Shown here in pieces: positions 16,443 to 18,829 of a DNA stretch of 18,829 nucleotides; position 1 is the stretch's first letter; every line of letters begins with the position of its first letter. The translations under genes were made by a program, and so were the position numbers. Origin of the DNA: Alectoria sarmentosa (taxonomy: Eukaryota; Ascomycota; Lecanoromycetes; Lecanorales; Parmeliaceae). The DNA lies in NCBI GenBank assembly GCA_009733775.1, contig WOGZ01000500.1, positions 1 to 18,829 of the forward strand, written 5' to 3'. The notes beneath the pieces are model-generated. The model ran no database searches and had not been told where the DNA came from. It worked only from the letters and a program-made list of their open reading frames with translations.

Positions 16443-18829
16443 GTAAAGCATTCTTCGTTATGAGATTTATCAATAAATTTTTTTAATATCGACTTTTTTG
16501 ATAATTCGTCTTTTAATCTTTTTTTGAGAGTTATTTAATTTATTTAATTTTTAATAAAATTGATAAATTATATTGCGCGTTATTTATATATTATGAAGTT
16601 TTTATAATATAATCTCGATTTTATAAATCAAATTTGCGATCGATATAATGCGACGTCGTTTATAAATAAAATATTTGAATAATGTTATAATAGCGATAAG
16701 ATTGAAATCGTTATATTTAAAATAAACGTTTTATAAAACGACGATTAATATAACGATTAAGACGAGAATGAAAAACATTATAAAATTAAAATAAATGTAA
16801 ATAATCTCATTAATCTCAATAAGCGTGATATTAATAACATTTTATTTTTTTTGAAATTTAATATTATGATTTTGATCGATGAGTATAAAAAATATCGCGT
16901 TTATAACGTTTAATATAATAACGCCGCCTTGTTGATTTTATAATAAATTATTATTAATTATTCGATCGCTTTATTCACGTATAAGATATAAAACGCGATT
17001 ATTATTTATATGTTTACTTTGACGTCTTTAAAGAGCGAAAAATCGATTTTTAATCAAATTTATATCATGAATAGCATTTAAAAACAATTCATAACACGAT
17101 ATAACTTTTTTTCGATCGCGTTTTTTATATTAATTGTGTCAGACATAATTATTATAATAACATTAAATAATAATTTTATCGAAGAATAATTATTCTTTTT
17201 AAAAGCATTAATTTTTACATTATTGTTTTAAAACGATGTTTGAAAAATTGAAAATCGATTCAATTACACGAAGTTATAAGTTATTATATAAAAATTTATA
17301 ACATCATAAATCACGCATTTATAATCGTTTTATTTTAAATGAAATCGTTATTATTTAAAAAAACGATATAAATAATTTATTAAATATATTCGAGGCGAGA
17401 GACGTTTTAATTAAAACTTAAAATGGCGATAAATATAATGTTTCATATTAATATCTCGCTTATATATCATTGCATTATTTTCTCATCTTTTCATTTAACG
17501 AATAATTATAATATAATAATATATTTATTATAAATGTTTTATTCAATGAAAATTTTTTTGTTAATCGAAATAATAATAATAATAATTTCGTTTTATAAAT
17601 TAATGATCGAAGAGATTTAACACGAATCATATTAGTTTTTTTTTATAAATTTATTTCTTTATCTTTTTAAATTCATCAAATTGATTTTTTATAAATATTT
17701 TATATGAATTCATTTTATCAAATTCAATCGTCTTTTTTATTGCGATAAATTATTTCAACATTTCATTTGCGATGCATATGTGATCGTTGAAAACAATCGA
17801 TTTCATTGAATAAGACAAAATTAAAAGATTATTCGAATTAATATTTATTGAGTAATTATTAATGTTTAAATTGATAAAGTTATCACGAACGTATAAGTTG
17901 ATAAATAACGTATTATTTTTTCTTTTTCATATCAAAAAGATTCACGATTTATGAAACAACTTTATTAAAATTATATGACTTTAATTATTAAATTTGATTG
18001 ATTAAACATTTTCATTATTTTTACTTACAATTCAAAATGAATTAAGATTATCGTCAATTTATTATTTGATAAATTAAATATTAATCGATTTAATTTGATA
18101 ATAAAAGTGTTCAAATTGAAATTAAAGATTTTTATAAACGATATTTTGAAAAAGAAGAAGTTTAATAAACTCTTTTTTATCTTTTTTAATAAATTCATTT
18201 ATAATAAATTTTTTAAAGACACGTTAATTAAATAATTAATGCAAATTACAATCTTTAAAAATGTTTTTAACATCGTTTAATTTTTTATACGTCGTAATTT
18301 CTGTTTATAGATTTTATAATGTTTTCATTTTTTTTTTATCTTAAAAATCGAATTACGATCGATTAAAATTTCGATGATTAATTTTAATCTTAATTGACTT
18401 TTGCGAACAAAAGATCGAATTTCGACGTATTATTATATCATAAAATTTCAAAAACGAGAATTATCGTATATTTATATATTTATTATATTACATTTTAAAA
18501 ATCGTTACTTAAACGTTAACGAGATAAACGTTATTATTAATATTAAAATTTTTAATTATATGCGATTTCTCAATTTTTATGTTATCGTAATTAAATATAT
18601 AATTTATAATAATTGCAATTATTACGTTATAAATAAAATAAATATTATTTCATTTTATTAAAATTCGAACAAAATTTAATGCAATAAACGATTTTCAAAA
18701 AAATTTAACGATCATATTATTTTTAAATTAAATATCGAATATTTTATTTATCATTAATATAAATCTATTATAATTTCAAAAAATAAATTTAAACAAAATT
18801 GTTAAATAATGTTTTATAATTTATATTTA
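16443..18829 (+). pseudogene. Second Helitron RepHel copy, 5' part only, RIP-inactivated
   Basis: This plus-strand copy parallels the inner RepHel from its N-terminus to just beyond the HUH block. The zinc-finger part reads ICDRYNATSF (16632-16661), with the second Cys already Tyr. The stretch 18401-18661 is open for 86 codons and contains KFQKRELSYIYIFIILHF, matching the family block EFQKRGLPHAHIL. Here both His of the HUH motif have become Tyr (18467-18475) and the middle Ala is Ile. After 18661 a frame like that of the inner copy follows, and the window ends shortly before the Y2 block. It is more damaged than the inner copy at each motif that can be compared. The 18401-18661 frame is part of this pseudogene, not a separate small gene. 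Confidence 0.88.

Larger units (their letters stand above)
9454..18829 (+). mobile_element. Outer Helitron, split by inner copy, running off the window
   Basis: The outer Helitron is read on the plus strand in two pieces: a 5' end at about 9454-9666, and the continuation from 15860 to the end of the window. The first piece matches the inner copy's 5' end (15859 back to about 15640). The second matches the inner copy's following sequence from its 5' leader to past the Rep HUH motif. Joining the two pieces gives the same order as in the inner copy, which shows that the inner element inserted about 210 bp inside the outer one. The base before its start is A (9453), as expected for Helitron insertion between A and T. 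It starts TA where the inner copy has the canonical TC. Its 3' half lies beyond 18829. Confidence 0.78.

Noticed and set aside
12850..18650. A large segmental inverted duplication or an engineered-looking palindrome
   Set aside because: The arms are diverged copies of one Helitron with independent RIP changes, and nesting accounts for the arrangement.

Overview
This is a gene-dead stretch of transposon remains from a filamentous ascomycete fungus, almost certainly one that performs repeat-induced point mutation (RIP). The DNA is extremely A+T-rich, CpA and TpG are scarce, TpA is abundant, yet CpG survives. For example, bases 1-60 hold five CpG and no CpA or TpG. Loss through CpG methylation would remove CpG instead. 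Reading frames are full of stops where Trp and Gln codons once stood, and Gly, Ala, Pro, His and Cys have turned into Asn/Asp/Glu, Ile/Thr/Val, Ser/Leu and Tyr. Despite this, family motifs can be read in order. I found no intact gene, tRNA, rRNA or CRISPR array.

Region 1 (1 to about 5700) is a plus-strand Ty3/Gypsy chromovirus: Gag zinc knuckle, reverse transcriptase, RNase H, integrase zinc-binding domain, integrase core, integrase C-terminus and chromodomain. The integrase core is split at 3968-4924 by a 957-bp element with 161-162 bp direct terminal repeats and a 5-bp target duplication (CATTT). It is a TRIM-like miniature LTR element with no recognisable coding sequence. No LTR of the Gypsy element could be identified; the 5' one should lie left of the window.

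Region 2 (about 5700-9450) is mostly unreadable A+T-rich DNA. It contains a probable 681-bp element with 72-bp inverted ends (7835-8515), which carries a 22-bp tandem repeat and a minus-strand open frame of unknown identity.

Region 3 (9454-18829) is two Helitrons of one family, one inside the other. The inner copy (9667-15859, minus strand, 6.2 kb) is nearly complete: N-terminal zinc-finger region, HUH/Y2 Rep nuclease, then a Pif1-type helicase with recognisable motifs from Walker A to the C-terminal end. The outer copy runs on the plus strand. Its 5' end is at about 9454-9666, it resumes at 15860, and it leaves the window just after the HUH motif. This nesting explains both the inverted 200-bp repeats at 9454/15859 and the multi-kilobase palindrome centred near 15.8 kb. 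The outer, necessarily older, copy is more heavily mutated at the motifs I could compare.

The order of events that fits is: chromovirus, then TRIM-like insertion into it; separately, outer Helitron, then inner Helitron; with RIP degrading all of them. All product calls rest on motif recognition by eye, without database searches.
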